Made by a program: the position numbers and the translations under genes
Source: Bagarius yarrelli
Lineage: Eukaryota; Chordata; Actinopteri; Siluriformes; Sisoridae
Assembly (NCBI GenBank): GCA_005784505.1
Contig: VCAZ01000008.1
Location: 7,644,763 to 7,708,762 of the forward strand
Direction: 5' to 3'
DNA length: 64,000 nt
In this document: positions 1 to 10,965 of the stretch, piece by piece
Position numbering within the stretch: the first letter of the stretch is position 1
Layout of the letters: every line of letters begins with the position of its first letter
The notes under the pieces: model-generated
What the model saw: only the letters and a program-made list of their open reading frames with translations
Database searches by the model: none
Told to the model about the DNA's origin: nothing

Positions 1-436
1 CAAGGGAAATATGAGTGACCTCAGCATGTGCAGGACTCGGATTGTAATCAACCTCCGAGACAACAATTTATATAGGAATTTTAGTTTGCCATGGACTTCT
101 GCTCTGAAATAGACATGGGAGTAGGCAATGTATAAGTGCTGATATTGTGCCATATTTTATTTTTTGACAATTCTGGTTACATTTTTGTGCATTATCTGAA
201 AAAGATATAAAGTTTTAATGAAGGAATTACATTTACTTTGAAACAAAAAAAGTGAAATCTATTTTAGCTTAGAATATAAAATATATTAAATTATATTCTA
301 TATATTTATGTAAATATAATAGTTAATATTTTTCTTTAGTTTTTTTTTTTACAACTTATTTATTACTTTTTATGACTAGTTTGGGCTATTTTAGAAACTG
401 CTGATCCTCGAGATTATAATAGTATTATAAACCAGA
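1..436. other. AT-rich sequence, nothing recognised
   Basis: AT-rich sequence with poly-T and TATA-like runs. No open frame, repeat family or RNA was recognised. Confidence 0.5.
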
Positions 437-880
437 TGTCATGAGTCGTAAGATGAGGTTAAGGATGCAAATGCAGTTTATTAACAAAATACCAAAGAGA
501 AAGAACAACAATTTATCAAAAAACAAGCACATAAAACTAAGCTAACAGAACATGAAGTGACATAACTAGAACTTGAATCTAAATCTAAAGCTTTATAACA
601 TTACATAGACACCGACCGTGCCAAGAGACAAAGCAAGACAAAGACAGACTGAAACAAAAGGGCTATATATGCACTGAACTAAACAGGGGAATAATAACGA
701 AACAAGACACACCTGAACACAATTACAAAACAATCGTCCAATGACAAGACAGGGAGACTCACAAACATTGAGCACATGGACTAGAAAATAAACAAAGAAA
801 GTCTGTCTGTTGCCCTCTGGTGGCCGGGCAGAGCAGAGCAACGCACCCGGCAAGCCTGACCGAGTCCTGGCACTAGAACA
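437..880 (-). mobile_element. solo LTR-like element, copy 1
   Basis: Read on the minus strand, the unit begins TGTTCTAGTGCCAGG and ends CATGAGTCATGACA-like sequence, so it has TG...CA termini. It has a TATA box (ATATATAG at about 663-670) and an AATAAA (477-482) followed by a short U5-like tail. This layout is that of a long terminal repeat. Related copies lie at 26194-26635 and 48404-48832. No gag or pol sequence adjoins it, so it is probably a solo LTR. I could not find a clean target-site duplication, so the exact ends are uncertain. Confidence 0.6.
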
Positions 881-1364
881 GCAACAAAAACTTTTAGTGT
901 CAGTTTTGCATTCACAAATATCTTAATACTAGACTTTGGAGAAGCATGGTCATAAACATTCGAGTTGACACTAACTCAAGTAACCCTTTGCAATTTTAAT
1001 AGTCAAAGTCACGAAAGATCACACATTGTCATTATTCTGATACTTCCAGTAAACATTTTTCAAAACTTTTAATTTATTGTTTACAAGTGAATTATTATTA
1101 GTTATTATTATTATTTACAACAAATGTTTTTGAACATTTTTTTGCTTCATTTGCTAAAAAAAGAAAATTCAGAAACATTTCCCTGCTTTTACAATTTAAC
1201 ATTACCCATAAACAAATCTGTGGAAAAAATGTCACTGAATAAAAACTCAGGGTAGTATGCATTGCTTTTTTGTTTCTCCTTACTTTTATTTGCATGGTTC
1301 TTACACCTTTTCCTACTTCAAATTCTATGACTTTTCAAGCTCTTTTAAGGTGCGATTTTATGAA
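881..1364. other. unique AT-rich sequence
   Basis: No repeat or gene was recognised. It includes a short ATT-rich run near 1091-1115. Confidence 0.5.
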
Positions 1365-1379
1365 AAATCATGACATCTC

Positions 1380-1600
1380 ATGATAGCAGCTCATCAGCTG
1401 AAACTTAACCCCAGCAAAACAGAACCAGCTGATTCATCCCCATGTCAGGATCTTGCAATCACCATAGACAACTTGCTGATCTCCACTTTGACCACTGCTT
1501 GCAACCTTCTGGTACTCATGGACAATCAACTGTCCTTTTACTGGCATGTAACTATAGGTGCCTTTCAGCAGACCCCTATTGCTTCTTCGTCCAGATCTTT
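1380..1600 (+). pseudogene. L2/CR1-like LINE reverse transcriptase remnant
   Basis: The translation contains HQLKLNPSKTE followed by DSSPCQDLAI and MDNQLSF. This order is typical of the late reverse-transcriptase region of fish L2-type non-LTR retrotransposons. The stretch between them is shortened, and no RT catalytic block is seen. The similarity fades by about 1600, so this is a short 5'- and 3'-truncated fossil. It lies upstream of the MITE at 1797. Confidence 0.65.
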
Positions 1601-1796
1601 CGGCAGATCTGACTGGTAGGCCTGTAGCATGGCCATAGTATGCAAACATGCTCCTGCCTGACCTGCTGAGACTTTACATACCAAGATGGATGTAATTTTT
1701 AGAGTCTTGACCAAAGCTGATGCAGCAGTCAGGGAAAGATAGCCTACTTGCGTCTGTTTAACCCGTGGTATCAACTGGTAACCACACTACTTAAAC

Positions 1797-1989
1797 CAGG
1801 GGTGGGCAATCTCTGTCCTGAAGGGCCGGTGTCCTGCAGAGATTAGCTCCAACTTGCCTCAACACACCTACCTATAAGTTTTAATATACCTAGCAAGATC
1901 TTGATTAGTTGGTTCAGGTGTGTTTGATTAGGGTTGGAGCTAAACTCTGCAGGACACCGCCCTCCAGGGCTGAGATTGGGCAACCCCTG
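1797..1989. mobile_element. hAT-type palindromic MITE with intact 8-bp target duplication
   Basis: A 193-bp element runs from CAGGGGTGGGCAAT to its near-inverted partner ending CAACCCCTG. The interior is palindromic (CTCTGCAGGACACC against its complement). The flanks are ACTTAAAC at 1789-1796 and at 1990-1997, a perfect 8-bp duplication as expected for the hAT superfamily. There is no coding capacity, so it must be moved in trans. Diverged relatives are at 7857-8043 and 21346-21501. Confidence 0.85.
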
Positions 1990-1999
1990 ACTTAAACTT

Positions 2000-3296
2000 A
2001 TCTATAATGGAGTATGACAAGTTAAACAGCCTGGCTGAATACAGTTTATTCCAGAGTCTCCACATCTCAAACCCTGTAAAAGAAAGGTAAGCCCCTTGGT
2101 GAAGGCTGCACTTTAGATTTAAGGAAATGCTAGTCTAACTTACTATGGGGACAAACATCCCCTTTTCAGCTACTATTTTTAGCTTACTGGCAGCCCAGGT
2201 TATACTTTTAACCAGCTCCTCATACGGGAGTCTGCACACTGGGCCACATCGATGACTGCAGACCAAGTAGTTGGCAAGTGAGATACGGCTTGGCCTGACT
2301 CATACACCTCTGCTAGATCTACCTGGAAATCAGCCTACACTGTGTATTCAGCAGCAGCGGAGCCTGAGGCCTGGGAGCTTCAGGGCAAAGGTTATAAAAG
2401 GGCGTTCCCACAGTGTTTCGATGCAGCTCGAGTTCCCAATGAGAAACATAATTTCTTCTAGATTTAAGTTATTTTATGTTAAGTATTATTCTCGCACACA
2501 GATACTGTGCACTGTTTTCTTAATTCAGCAAAAAAAATTTTTTTTTGTCTGTCACTAAAATCCAGCATTCGGTTTCCGTAGCCCTGATTCTAAAAAATGA
2601 CAAACTGCCTTTCTTTTTTTTTTTTTTACCTTAAATACAGACATCGTGTCATGTTGCCCCACACATTCAATGTAGCTGCTTGTTAACTGTCTCTGCAATA
2701 TTGTCTGACGCTGTAGCGGCAACATTTTATACATATCCATTCAGGAGAATTTCAGTTGCATCAAAACCCAACAGTGGAACATTTGTTATTGAATGGCAAA
2801 CGGTGCGCTAATAAATAGACATTTGTGTTGCAGGGCGGGTACACACACTCTGTCCTGACAAACTACTAGCAATCTGACAAATACACTATGATTTCCATTG
2901 AGAAAGCCCTGTTTCACCCAGTCTCCTGGTTGTCACTCACATCGTCCTCAGGGTTTAGAAACAGAAATTCTGTCAGGTTAGTGACAGAAGCTATGCAACA
3001 TTTAGTGTATCCTAGGCATGTGAAAACTAACAAGACTCAATTTATCTAGTGGCAATATACATATGTAGGAAACAAAGCTTTTTTTGTTAGAAAAAGAGAG
3101 TAAAATTGACATATATACATATATAATATAAATATAAATAGAGACTTTATTTAAATGTGCAAAGAAATGTTGAATACCGTTGAGTTTAAAACTTCAAACG
3201 TTCAAACTCAAACAAGCGTTGATTCGGTTGTTGCATATACATTTCTTTTATCAATCTAAATGAATACACTAACAAATAAAGTGAAAGTGGATAGCT
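2000..3296. other. mostly unique sequence, possible repeat fragment near 2330-2440
   Basis: No gene was recognised. Around 2380-2440 a TATAAAAG motif is followed by GTTTCGATGCAGCTCGAGTT, which resembles the end of a fish dispersed repeat, but I cannot name a family. The remainder shows no structure I can support. Confidence 0.35.
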
Positions 3297-3298
3297 TA

Positions 3299-4101
3299 CA
3301 GTGCCTTTTGTCACCTTACAACCACAAAAATCTGTTCACAGGACAACTATAAGTTGTGTACTCCACAAATATGGCCTTTATGGGAGAGTGGCAGAAAGAA
3401 AAGCCATTGTTGAAAAAAAGACATAAGAAGTCCTGTTTGCAGTTTGCCACAAGCCATGTAGGGAACACAGCAAATATATGGAAGAAGATGCTCTGGTGAG
3501 AAGAGACCAAAGTTGAATTTTGAGGCCTAAATGCAAAAGGCTATGCGTGGCAGAAAAGTAACACTGCTCATCACCCTCAACACACCCTCCCCACTGTGAA
3601 ACATGGTGGTGGGAGCATCATGCTGTGCGGATGCTTTTCCTCAGCAGGGACAGGGAAGCTGATCAGAGTTGATGGGAAGATGGATGGAGCTAAATACAGG
3701 GCAATTCTGGAAGGCTGCAAAAGACTTGAAACTGGGAAGGAGATTCACCTTTCAGCAGGATAATGACCCTAAACATACAGCAAGAGTTACAATGGAATGG
3801 TTTGGATCAAATAATATCCATGTGTTGAAATGGTCCAGCCAAAGCCCAGACTTAAATCCCATTAAGCATCACAGACGCTCCCCATTTAATCTAGCTGAGA
3901 TTGAGCTATTTTGCAAAGAAGAATTGGCAAAATTAAATTCTCTAGATGTGCAAAGCTGGTGGCTCTACAAAGTATTGATGCAGAGGGACTGAGTACAAAT
4001 GCAAAGTAAACTTTTCAGTTTTTTAAAAACATTTAAGTTTAAGGTTTAAGGTAACAAAATTTGGAAAAGTTCAAGTGTTATGAATACTTTTCAAGGCACT
4101 G
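3299..4101 (+). mobile_element. Tc1-like transposon, internally deleted
   Basis: The ends are CAGTGCC and GGCACTG, each flanked by TA, the Tc1/mariner target site. The sense strand retains the middle and C-terminal parts of a Tc1 transposase: a histidine-rich segment around GGGSIMLC, then [10 protein letters not shown] (second catalytic Asp) and SPDLNPI. The 803-bp length is about half that of an intact element. The N-terminal DNA-binding region is missing and frameshifts occur, so it is dead. The left terminal repeat has lost roughly 35 bases just inside CAGTGCC compared with the right one. Confidence 0.9.
3669..3992 (+). pseudogene. broken Tc1-like transposase remnant
   Basis: A 107-codon open stretch inside the 3299-4101 element. 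It keeps [20 protein letters not shown] and SSQSPDLNPI, the DD34E-type core of Tc1 transposases. The expected Glu after NPI has been lost (NPIKHHR instead of NPIENLW-like sequence). The upstream part is out of frame. It is not functional. Confidence 0.85.
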
Positions 4102-4103
4102 TA

Positions 4104-4622
4104 TATTCTAGCTATTTTTCTGTTTGGAAATTTAGGGCTGGATATATGCTGGATTTTGTAGGGCCCATTGGACAGTAGGGCCCCCATAATTGTCACCACC
4201 TTTCATCCTTCTAGTGATAGCCTTGGTTTCAATCCAGCTCATCCTTATTAATAGTCTAAATTAATTGTGTTAGACACAAAAGTGCTGCTTTATTTCTTAC
4301 GGAGCCTGAAAACAAGAATTGCACCAGACTGCAACAGATTTAGAAATCCAGGCTAGAATGAACAAGACTATGGATTTCCCCCAATCCACTTGAGATTTTC
4401 GTTCTCCTTCTGTCACTTGTTTCCACTACAAAACAGAGTGGCTAATCCAATCAGATGGCCCGATATGTCCTACCATATTGCACCTGTACCTCAGTGGATA
4501 AAGAGTGATCTTGTGGATTAAAGTGGGCCAAAAAGAGCACAGAATAGGTGCAGCCAATTCAACAAGACGATCTGTCTCATCCTGAAGACCTGAGCCCACT
4601 TTCGCTATGTCATTTAATGCAC

Positions 4623-4624
<2 letters not shown>
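4104..4624. other. intergenic sequence, nothing recognised
   Basis: It includes two short GGGCCC-containing stretches (near 4161-4194) that might belong to an old repeat. No gene was recognised. Confidence 0.4.

Positions 4625-4656
<32 letters not shown>
4625..4656. repeat. (AC)n microsatellite
   Basis: An uninterrupted AC dinucleotide run of about 32 bases. Confidence 0.95.
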
Positions 4657-4661
<5 letters not shown>

Positions 4662-4902
4662 TGCCTAAACACTAAACAAGATGTCTAAGAATGAAACTGA
4701 TAGAGACACACAGTTCCACTTTCTTTGGCTGCAGGTATAGTCTGTGGGTGCACATTGGGAAAATCGGTGTGGAGTTCTATAGTGAAGCCTTTCAGGTTGA
4801 CTACTGAGCATTACATCATTACTAAAACAATATGTAAATAAATCAAAATTGCAAACCGAATTGCAGATATTCCCTTAACCTGTCCTTAGTGTACTATTTT
4901 GC

Positions 4903-5044
4903 GGAAGGGGTAGTCTAACGGTTAAGGTTACCAAGTTACCACTGCTGGGCCCCTGAGCAAGGACCTTAACCCCCAATTGCTTGAAAATTATATATATAAA
5001 AATAAGGGCATCTGCCAAGTGCTACAAATTTAAAGTAAATGTAC
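4903..5044 (+). repeat. tRNA-derived SINE, family 1, diverged
   Basis: Contains TAGTCTAACGGTTAAGG (A-box region), then TGCTGGGCCCCTGAGCAAGG, then the family tail GGGCATCTGCCAAGTG. The B-box segment is deleted. This is the same family as 10779, 36788 and others. Confidence 0.7.
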
Positions 5045-5270
5045 ATTTTGTTCAATTATCTACTTTCAGTTATACACATAAAACTTCAAGTTATTAAAAA
5101 TCTGAGACTTCTTATATAAACCAAAATTAAAGTTTTTCTACTGGCTTATTCTTTGTGTAGCTAGTATGAGCGTTTAAATTTAATATCTTTAATTTTTAAT
5201 ATGATGATGCAACTCCGGATTTGGAATATACATTTCCTCCAATTTCTCCCAAAGTTCTTCAAAATGGTTC

Positions 5271-5370
5271 ACATTTACATTTTTGCCATTTGCTCTAATC
5301 CAGAACAACTTACATTTATCTCATTTATTAAGCAGTTTCAGTCTGGTGGTGCTGAAAACTGAAATCATGA
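5271..5370 (-). repeat. SINE family 1 fragment
   Basis: Minus-strand tail motif (ACATTTACAT, then CCAGAACAACTTACATTTAT) followed by GGTGGTGCTGAAAACTGAA, matching the body of family 1. It is heavily diverged. Confidence 0.6.
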
Positions 5371-5392
5371 TTTTTTTGGTTAGGTTATTTAA

Positions 5393-5539
5393 AGCAACTT
5401 ACATTAATATTCTGCTATCTTATAAACAGTATAACTGAGCAGTTGAGAATTTGTTCAGGAGCCTAGCAATGGCAGCTTGATTGTCTTGGGAATTAAACAC
5501 GCAATCCTCAATTCAGCTATTAGATCAGCCACCACTGCA
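5393..5539 (-). repeat. SINE family 1 fragment, second adjacent copy
   Basis: Reads CAACTTACATTAAT, ACTGAGCAGTTGAG, GGGAATTAAACACGCAATC, then CAGCCACCACTGC, the minus-strand order of family 1. It lies in the same orientation right beside the copy at 5271-5370, so it is either a duplication or a second insertion. Confidence 0.6.
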
Positions 5540-5584
5540 TTGTCTTTGTGTTAGGAGGTACGGTATATTTTTATTCTGTACTCT

Positions 5585-5815
5585 CGATCAAGTTCAAAGA
5601 CTTGCATATTTTCTCCTGAGTTCTGGAAAGCCTTATATAATGCTGAAAAATATTTCCACAGCATGACTCTGCCATTACCATGCTTCATTGTAGAGATAAA
5701 TTAATCAGTTGATGGGCAGTGTCTAGTCTCCTGCCGACAGAACATCTGGTATTTAGACTGAAACCTTTAATCCTAAATTTTATTGAAGCACAAAATCTGA
5801 CCATAGAAACCTGCA
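5585..5815 (-). pseudogene. Tc1-like transposon fragment
   Basis: On the minus strand the segment CCACAGCATGACTCTGCCAT with ACCATGCTTCATTGTAGAG, then GGGCAGTGTCTAGTCTCCTG, follows the order of the transposase middle region of fish Tc1 elements. There are no terminal repeats and no open frame. Confidence 0.65.
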
Positions 5816-6305
5816 TTTAGTTTCATGTCAGACTGTTACACAAGCTTGATATGGGTGTCAAGTTCAAATATACAGCATTTGCAGATGAAAGAAACATTAC
5901 AGGAGGTAGAGAGACCTTAAATGGTAGCTAAAGTAGCTAAAGTATAGGCATTTTCACTTATAAGCAGCATTATAAAAAACAGCATTTTTAAATTTTTCTG
6001 TAATAAGTAATTAGACAAATTAGTGTTTTCCCCGTTTTAAAGTCATTACCGTTACTGATAATAAAATGCAGCATTACTATAATTAAGCTCACAGAAGCCG
6101 TTTCTATTCGAGTAGACTCTCGGATATCAGCCCTGCAAAGATTTTTTCTTTGGTGTGTGTGGGGTGGGACAAGACACATAATTGATGATGATTGGTGTGT
6201 ATGTGTGTTGGGAGGGAAGACTGATGATGATTGGCTTAGTTAGAGGCAGAGTGCAGGTGTTAACACAGAAGCATGTACAGTCGCACATACTGACAATAGC
6301 GCCAT
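5816..6305. other. intergenic sequence, nothing recognised
   Basis: A few TGTG-rich stretches (6151-6206). No gene or known repeat was recognised. Confidence 0.4.
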
Positions 6306-6347
6306 CCAGAATCGCATACTACTTTTTAGGTACTGCATTAAGTTTTT

Positions 6348-6528
6348 TATAGCATTTTTATTACCATCTTAGTAAGTTAGAGCGCAGAGTCAGATATGAT
6401 ACAGCGCCCCTGGAGCAGGAAGGGTTAGGGTAAGGAAAGCTGGTGGTGGTGGGGCTTGAATCCAGGTCTTCCTGGTCTTCAGATAAGCAACTCAGCACCT
6501 TAATTATTTAAGCCACCACTGCCCCACA
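6348..6528 (-). repeat. tRNA-derived SINE, family 2
   Basis: The minus strand carries a tRNA-like head ending in GTGGTGGTGGGGCTTGAATCC (B-box complement), the spacer CCCCTGGAGCAGGAAGGGTTA, and TTAGTAAGTTAGAGCGCAG. It matches the plus-strand copy at 41643-41888. Its flanks (near 6306 and 6530) resemble the ATCGCATACT/CTATATAGTAG repeat seen at 35881, so it may have landed in a copy of that repeat. Confidence 0.75.
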
Positions 6529-6530
6529 GT

Positions 6531-7429
6531 ATGTTCTATATAGTAGTATAAATGTAAGTAGTATAAATGAAATTCAAGGAGTTCCAAGATAGCTTTCACA
6601 AACAGGAAGTATAAACACTACGTTTCCCTCGTTAATATAAAAGACAAGACTGTAACCTGTAACTTATGACCAGGAAGAATGAGTCTCTCCATGTCAGAGT
6701 AAATCTAATCTAATAAATCACCTCACATTGTCACATGACATCACAACATTAAAATAGTGTAGATTATTGTAAAATGTTTAATAATAAAAATAATTTTATT
6801 TAGTGTCCATTTTATTCATTTAACCTATTTAATATTGGGGACTTTATTTAAAATATTTGAACATTTTGATATAAAAGTAACACAGTAGTAACACAGTAAT
6901 TATCCCTGGTAATAAGTAACTGTTATGATGTTAACTCATTTACTTTTTGTGAGGAGAAACTATTGTATATAATAATAAATCAATAACTAATTAACTAACT
7001 TTTTTTTTAGTAACATGCCCAACATTGCTTATCAGCCCTATTACTTTCAATCACCATAAACAAACATTTATTTATATTGTACTAACATGCCATGCAATCT
7101 CTCGTGTCAATTATAACTACACACCTTTTCTTAATGTAGGAAAATGATGTATGGGAACATGCAACCAACCACCAATCCCGTTTATCCACAGCACTCATGT
7201 GAAACTCCACCAGTTTGCCAGACATGCTGTAGTAAAGCCCAGAGTGTTGGGACCTGAGTGTCACCGTGTTTGGAAGACAAAACTAAACAAACAAAAAAAA
7301 AAGCACAGATGGTGAGTGTAGCTGCCAGTTCCATCCGACTCACACCCACTGTTATGGCTGGGACAGGAGTGTAAGGCCTTAATGGATTTCTTCTGGGTTT
7401 GTACATGTAAAGACTCGAAAAACACTGAA
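6531..7429. other. AT-rich intergenic sequence
   Basis: The start may be part of an ATAGTAGTAT-type repeat (see 35881). The rest is unique and AT-rich with no coding signal. Confidence 0.4.
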
Positions 7430-7464
7430 GTGTGTGTGTGTATGTGTGTGTGTGTGTGTGTGTA
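7430..7464. repeat. (TG)n microsatellite
   Basis: A TG run with a single TA interruption. Confidence 0.93.
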
Positions 7465-7856
7465 TTTCTGTATTCAGTTTTATTCAATAATCTATACATG
7501 ATTATTAACAAAAGATTGTAATTATTAAACCCGATGGGTTGCTGAAATATAAAACATTTTGCCTAAAAAATAACAAACCTACTTAAACCAACCAGTGTTG
7601 TCTCATATCACAACGTTTGGAAATAGGTTTTTAACTGTTTTTAACTGTTTGGGACTTTCAGGAATTCAGAATTCTCACATTTAATGATAACAGATGAATA
7701 AAACACTCATTGCTGTGTGTATAAATCCATGTGGTTTTGGAACAATGACAATCGTCCCTGGTAACTCCATCCTGTGGCCAGTGATGTTATTGGCCATATT
7801 AGAGAACAGTGACAAATATCACATTTGTTACTAACATTTTGATGTTAATAACCCCA

Positions 7857-8043
7857 AACCAGAGGTGTCCCAACCCCAAACCAGAGGTGTCCTGCATAGT
7901 TTGGCTCCAACTTTCCTTAAAACACCAACCTGTAAGTTTTAACTAAACCCAGTAATACCTTGATTACCTTGATTAGTTTGATTAGGGTTGGAGCTAAACT
8001 CTGCAGGACACCAACCCTCCAGGACCGAGTTTGAACAAGTCTG
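7857..8043. mobile_element. hAT-type MITE, diverged copy
   Basis: Same family as 1797-1989: GAGGTGTCCTGCATAGTTTG, TTAGTTTGATTAGGGTTGGA, CTCTGCAGGACACCAACCCT. The left end carries a local duplication of CCCCAAACCAGAGGTGTCC. The right terminus is lost where the telomere-like array begins. Confidence 0.75.
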
Positions 8044-8114
8044 CCCTAAACCCTAACCCTAACCTATAACCCTAACCCTAACCCTAACCCTAAACCCTAA
8101 ACCCTAAACCCTAG
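8044..8114 (-). repeat. interstitial telomere-like array, (CCCTAA)n/(CCCTAAA)n
   Basis: About eleven units of CCCTAA and CCCTAAA with one imperfect unit (CCTATAA). On the minus strand this is TTAGGG, the vertebrate telomere repeat, mixed with a seven-base variant. It lies without a gap between the MITE at 7857-8043 and the SINE at 8115. Confidence 0.9.
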
Positions 8115-8292
8115 TGCAATGTTAAGTTGTTGGACTGGTAATTGGGTTAAATTCTCAGCACCACCAATGTTTCCACCCCTGAGCCCCTTAACCCCTAATT
8201 GCTTGTATAAAAAGATTTTTGTATAATTTTGTAGAAAAGAGATAAATGTAAGTCGCTCTGCCAAATGCTGTAAATGTAAATAAAATGTAATG
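8115..8292 (+). repeat. SINE family 1
   Basis: GTTAAGTTGTTGGACTGGTA, CCCCTGAGCCCCTTAACCCC, AAATGTAAGTCGCTCTGCCA and AATGCTGTAAATGTAAAT occur in family order. The B-box is decayed. Confidence 0.75.
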
Positions 8293-9027
8293 AGTGAAAT
8301 GGCCGTTACAGGAAAGAAGTAAACAATGGTAAGTAAGTAATATGGTAGGTGGTCCCCTTGAATCTGCTTCCCAAGGATGTGCACAGTCTCTGTTCTGGGA
8401 TTTTGCTGCATTGATCACATCACTGTCTTAGCACCAAGTAAAAAAATTCAAACATAAAGAGCTTGTCGACGCATTTGATCTTTTATGCTCTCATATCACC
8501 TTTTTTACTTTTCAGTCTTTCCTGTTATGATTTCGCATTCATTTATATAAGAAAAGATTCTATTTGTTCTTAATGACAAATAAACAAATTGACAACAACA
8601 ATTCAATCCATGTTACACATAACGATATAATCGTAATCGGTGTTTCTGTGTGAATTTTTTTTTAAATTACAGTTTGTCAGTGGTGTGCGGTCCGGGCCAG
8701 CATAGCCTAAACACTGTTCTTATATTTGTTCTATAAAATTGTATTAATTGATTTCCAGCAGTTTGTTCTCTTCATTTCATAGTCTTCCTCTTGAATTTTG
8801 AAGATTTTACTACACAATAGTGTAAAAATATTTGTTTTTACACTTAATCACATAAAACAATAGATTTATTCACCTTTTGTAAGACGCTTTTTGTATTAGG
8901 GGTCTTAATGGACATGAATATTGATATGATTTACACCTGAGGAAACAAAGACCCTCCCCTAAAGGACCATCAGCCTCCTAGAAGACCATAGAAGTAAGAA
9001 AGTGAGTTAAGTTAAAGCCGATTTTTT
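8293..9027. other. intergenic sequence, nothing recognised
   Basis: Unique AT-rich sequence with no repeat or gene signal. Confidence 0.4.
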
Positions 9028-9029
9028 AT

Positions 9030-9120
9030 CAGCAGCCCAGCAGTGGCAACTTGGTGGTGCTGCGAATCGAATCTAAATCTTCCAATTAGCAGTTCAACAC
9101 CTTAAGCTACCACTTCCCCT
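9030..9120 (-). repeat. SINE family 1, head fragment
   Basis: GCCCAGCAGTGGCAACTTGG, GCGAATCGAATCTAAATCTT, CAGTTCAACACCTTAAGCTA, CCACTTCCCC: the minus-strand tRNA-like head only. Confidence 0.75.
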
Positions 9121-10777
9121 TTTTACATATATAAACAGATAACAGTGTACATGTAAACCTATATTTATGCAAAATATATGTGACTTCAGGCTTTAGCTTA
9201 ATCAAATTTTGTTTAATCAATTCTTCCTGATATCCAATCAACTATCAAACATACCTCCGATTTTGTTGGAATGGAATCCTGTAGCCACACTGGTGCTTTG
9301 GAATATAAATTAAGACATGTACACTAAAATATGAACCAAACTGTTCTATTAAAAGTGATAATCTTTACATAAACTTTAATTAAAGCAGTGATGGTGCACC
9401 GCTTAAAGAATAAAACATTGGCAAATTAGCTAATCAGGTTTAATTAACTGACTTGGAGATTAATAATTAATTGAACATTTATACAATTCAGTTCATTTAT
9501 TCATTTAACACACTGACTGAATCAGATTTGCAGTCTTGAAAGAAAGACGACACACAACCTGAAAGGGATGGAAAGAAAAGGAAATTTAATTTCATTTTTC
9601 ACACCTGAATTCATCTGAATATACAAACATCGGCTCCTTCCTTCTCAGCAAAAGTTTTATCTTCACATTTTTCACATGGTCGAGTCTGGCCATTCTATTT
9701 ACGATACATGCTATTTAAAACGCATTTAGAGATCACATCTGTTCAGCTGTCTGCTGCGCTAAGCTGATGATTGATTTAATACGAAGTTGGAGTGGGACGT
9801 GGAGGAACCATGCTAGTAGGCATGCTAGTTCCAGTATACAGATGATGCTCTGGGCAGCTCAGTGGGCCTTGTGATCGTTGATTTTGCGCTTGTGAGGTGA
9901 CATTTGGAGAGCTTCACTGGTCTTTGTGTCCAACAGTTTTCTCAGTCCAGCACAAAGGACTCTTCCAACTATAAACATTATAAATAAGGGTGTGATGAAA
10001 AAGATGGTAAACTGTACAATAAAGGGTTGTCACACGCAATATGTAATAAATATAGTCATTAATGCAATTAGTAAACATTATACACTATATAAACATTAAT
10101 ATTATTATATAAGTATTGAGACACCTGAGACAGCTATATGTCTTCCTTCCAAAAATCACTTAAATCGTCTTTTAAAAACTTGACCCATATGGAATATCTG
10201 TGTTTAGACTATACATGGCAAAACAACCCAAGGTAGACATACTCACCAGAAAAGGAAGTAAAAACGATGCAATAATCAATAGACATAACGGATGATGAAG
10301 ACAAAAATGATTATCTATTGTTTTTGCTTATTTCACACCATATTTAAAGGTTGGAAAAACAATTCTCTTTTAAGGAGAAGAAAAACGAGCTTTTGTTGAA
10401 GCCTTGATCATTACTGGTGTACACCTGAGTTGATTTCGTGTGCCGCCATCACTTATTCCGTGATGTAAGACCCGCATTGACAGGTGAAAATCTGATCTGT
10501 TTGCTTACATAGCAGAAATCCAGTTTATACCAGATTTATTACCACATATGAATGAGGCCTGAATCTAATCTAATCCTGAATACACAATCGTGGGTCATAT
10601 CCCATCTGTGCCACAGGAAAAAATCGAAATTGGGTCACTTGATATATGCGCTGTAAATGCAGCCAATAAAAGTCAACATTTCTGAAAAACAATTCTACTA
10701 CATTGTACAGGGTGCATGTACAGTGTCTGTTGGGTAAAGTGGTTTTGGGGTGCAGTCAGTTACCACTTAATAAAAGG
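9121..10777. other. intergenic sequence, mostly unique
   Basis: No gene was recognised. From about 10180 to 10680 phrases such as CACATATGAATGAGGCCTGA and GGGTCATATCCCAT resemble interiors of hAT-type nonautonomous elements, but I found no termini. 9600-9960 is unique sequence of moderate complexity. Confidence 0.35.
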
Positions 10778-10778
10778 G

Positions 10779-10965
10779 AAGTGGTGGCTTATAGTTAAGG
10801 TGTTGGACTACCACCCCAAAGATCGTTGTTTCGATTCCCAGCTCCACCAAGCCACTACTGTGGGCCCCTGAGCAAGGCCCTTAACCCTTGAATTGCTCAG
10901 TTGTATAAATAAGTTAAATGTAAGTCGCTTTGGATAAGGGCGTCTGGCAAATGCCGTAAAATGTA
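10779..10965 (+). repeat. SINE family 1, near full length
   Basis: A tRNA-like head (AGTTAAGGTGTTGGACTACC as A-box, GTTTCGATTCCCAGC as B-box) is followed by the constant middle (GGGCCCCTGAGCAAGGCCCT) and tail (GTAAGTCGCTTTGGATAAGG, CAAATGCCGTAAAATGTAA). This is the pol III promoter layout of a SINE. With 36788 it is the best-preserved copy here. Confidence 0.88.

Noticed and set aside
8044..8114. True chromosome end
   Set aside because: The array is only about 70 bases, contains variants and is flanked by ordinary interspersed repeats on both sides.
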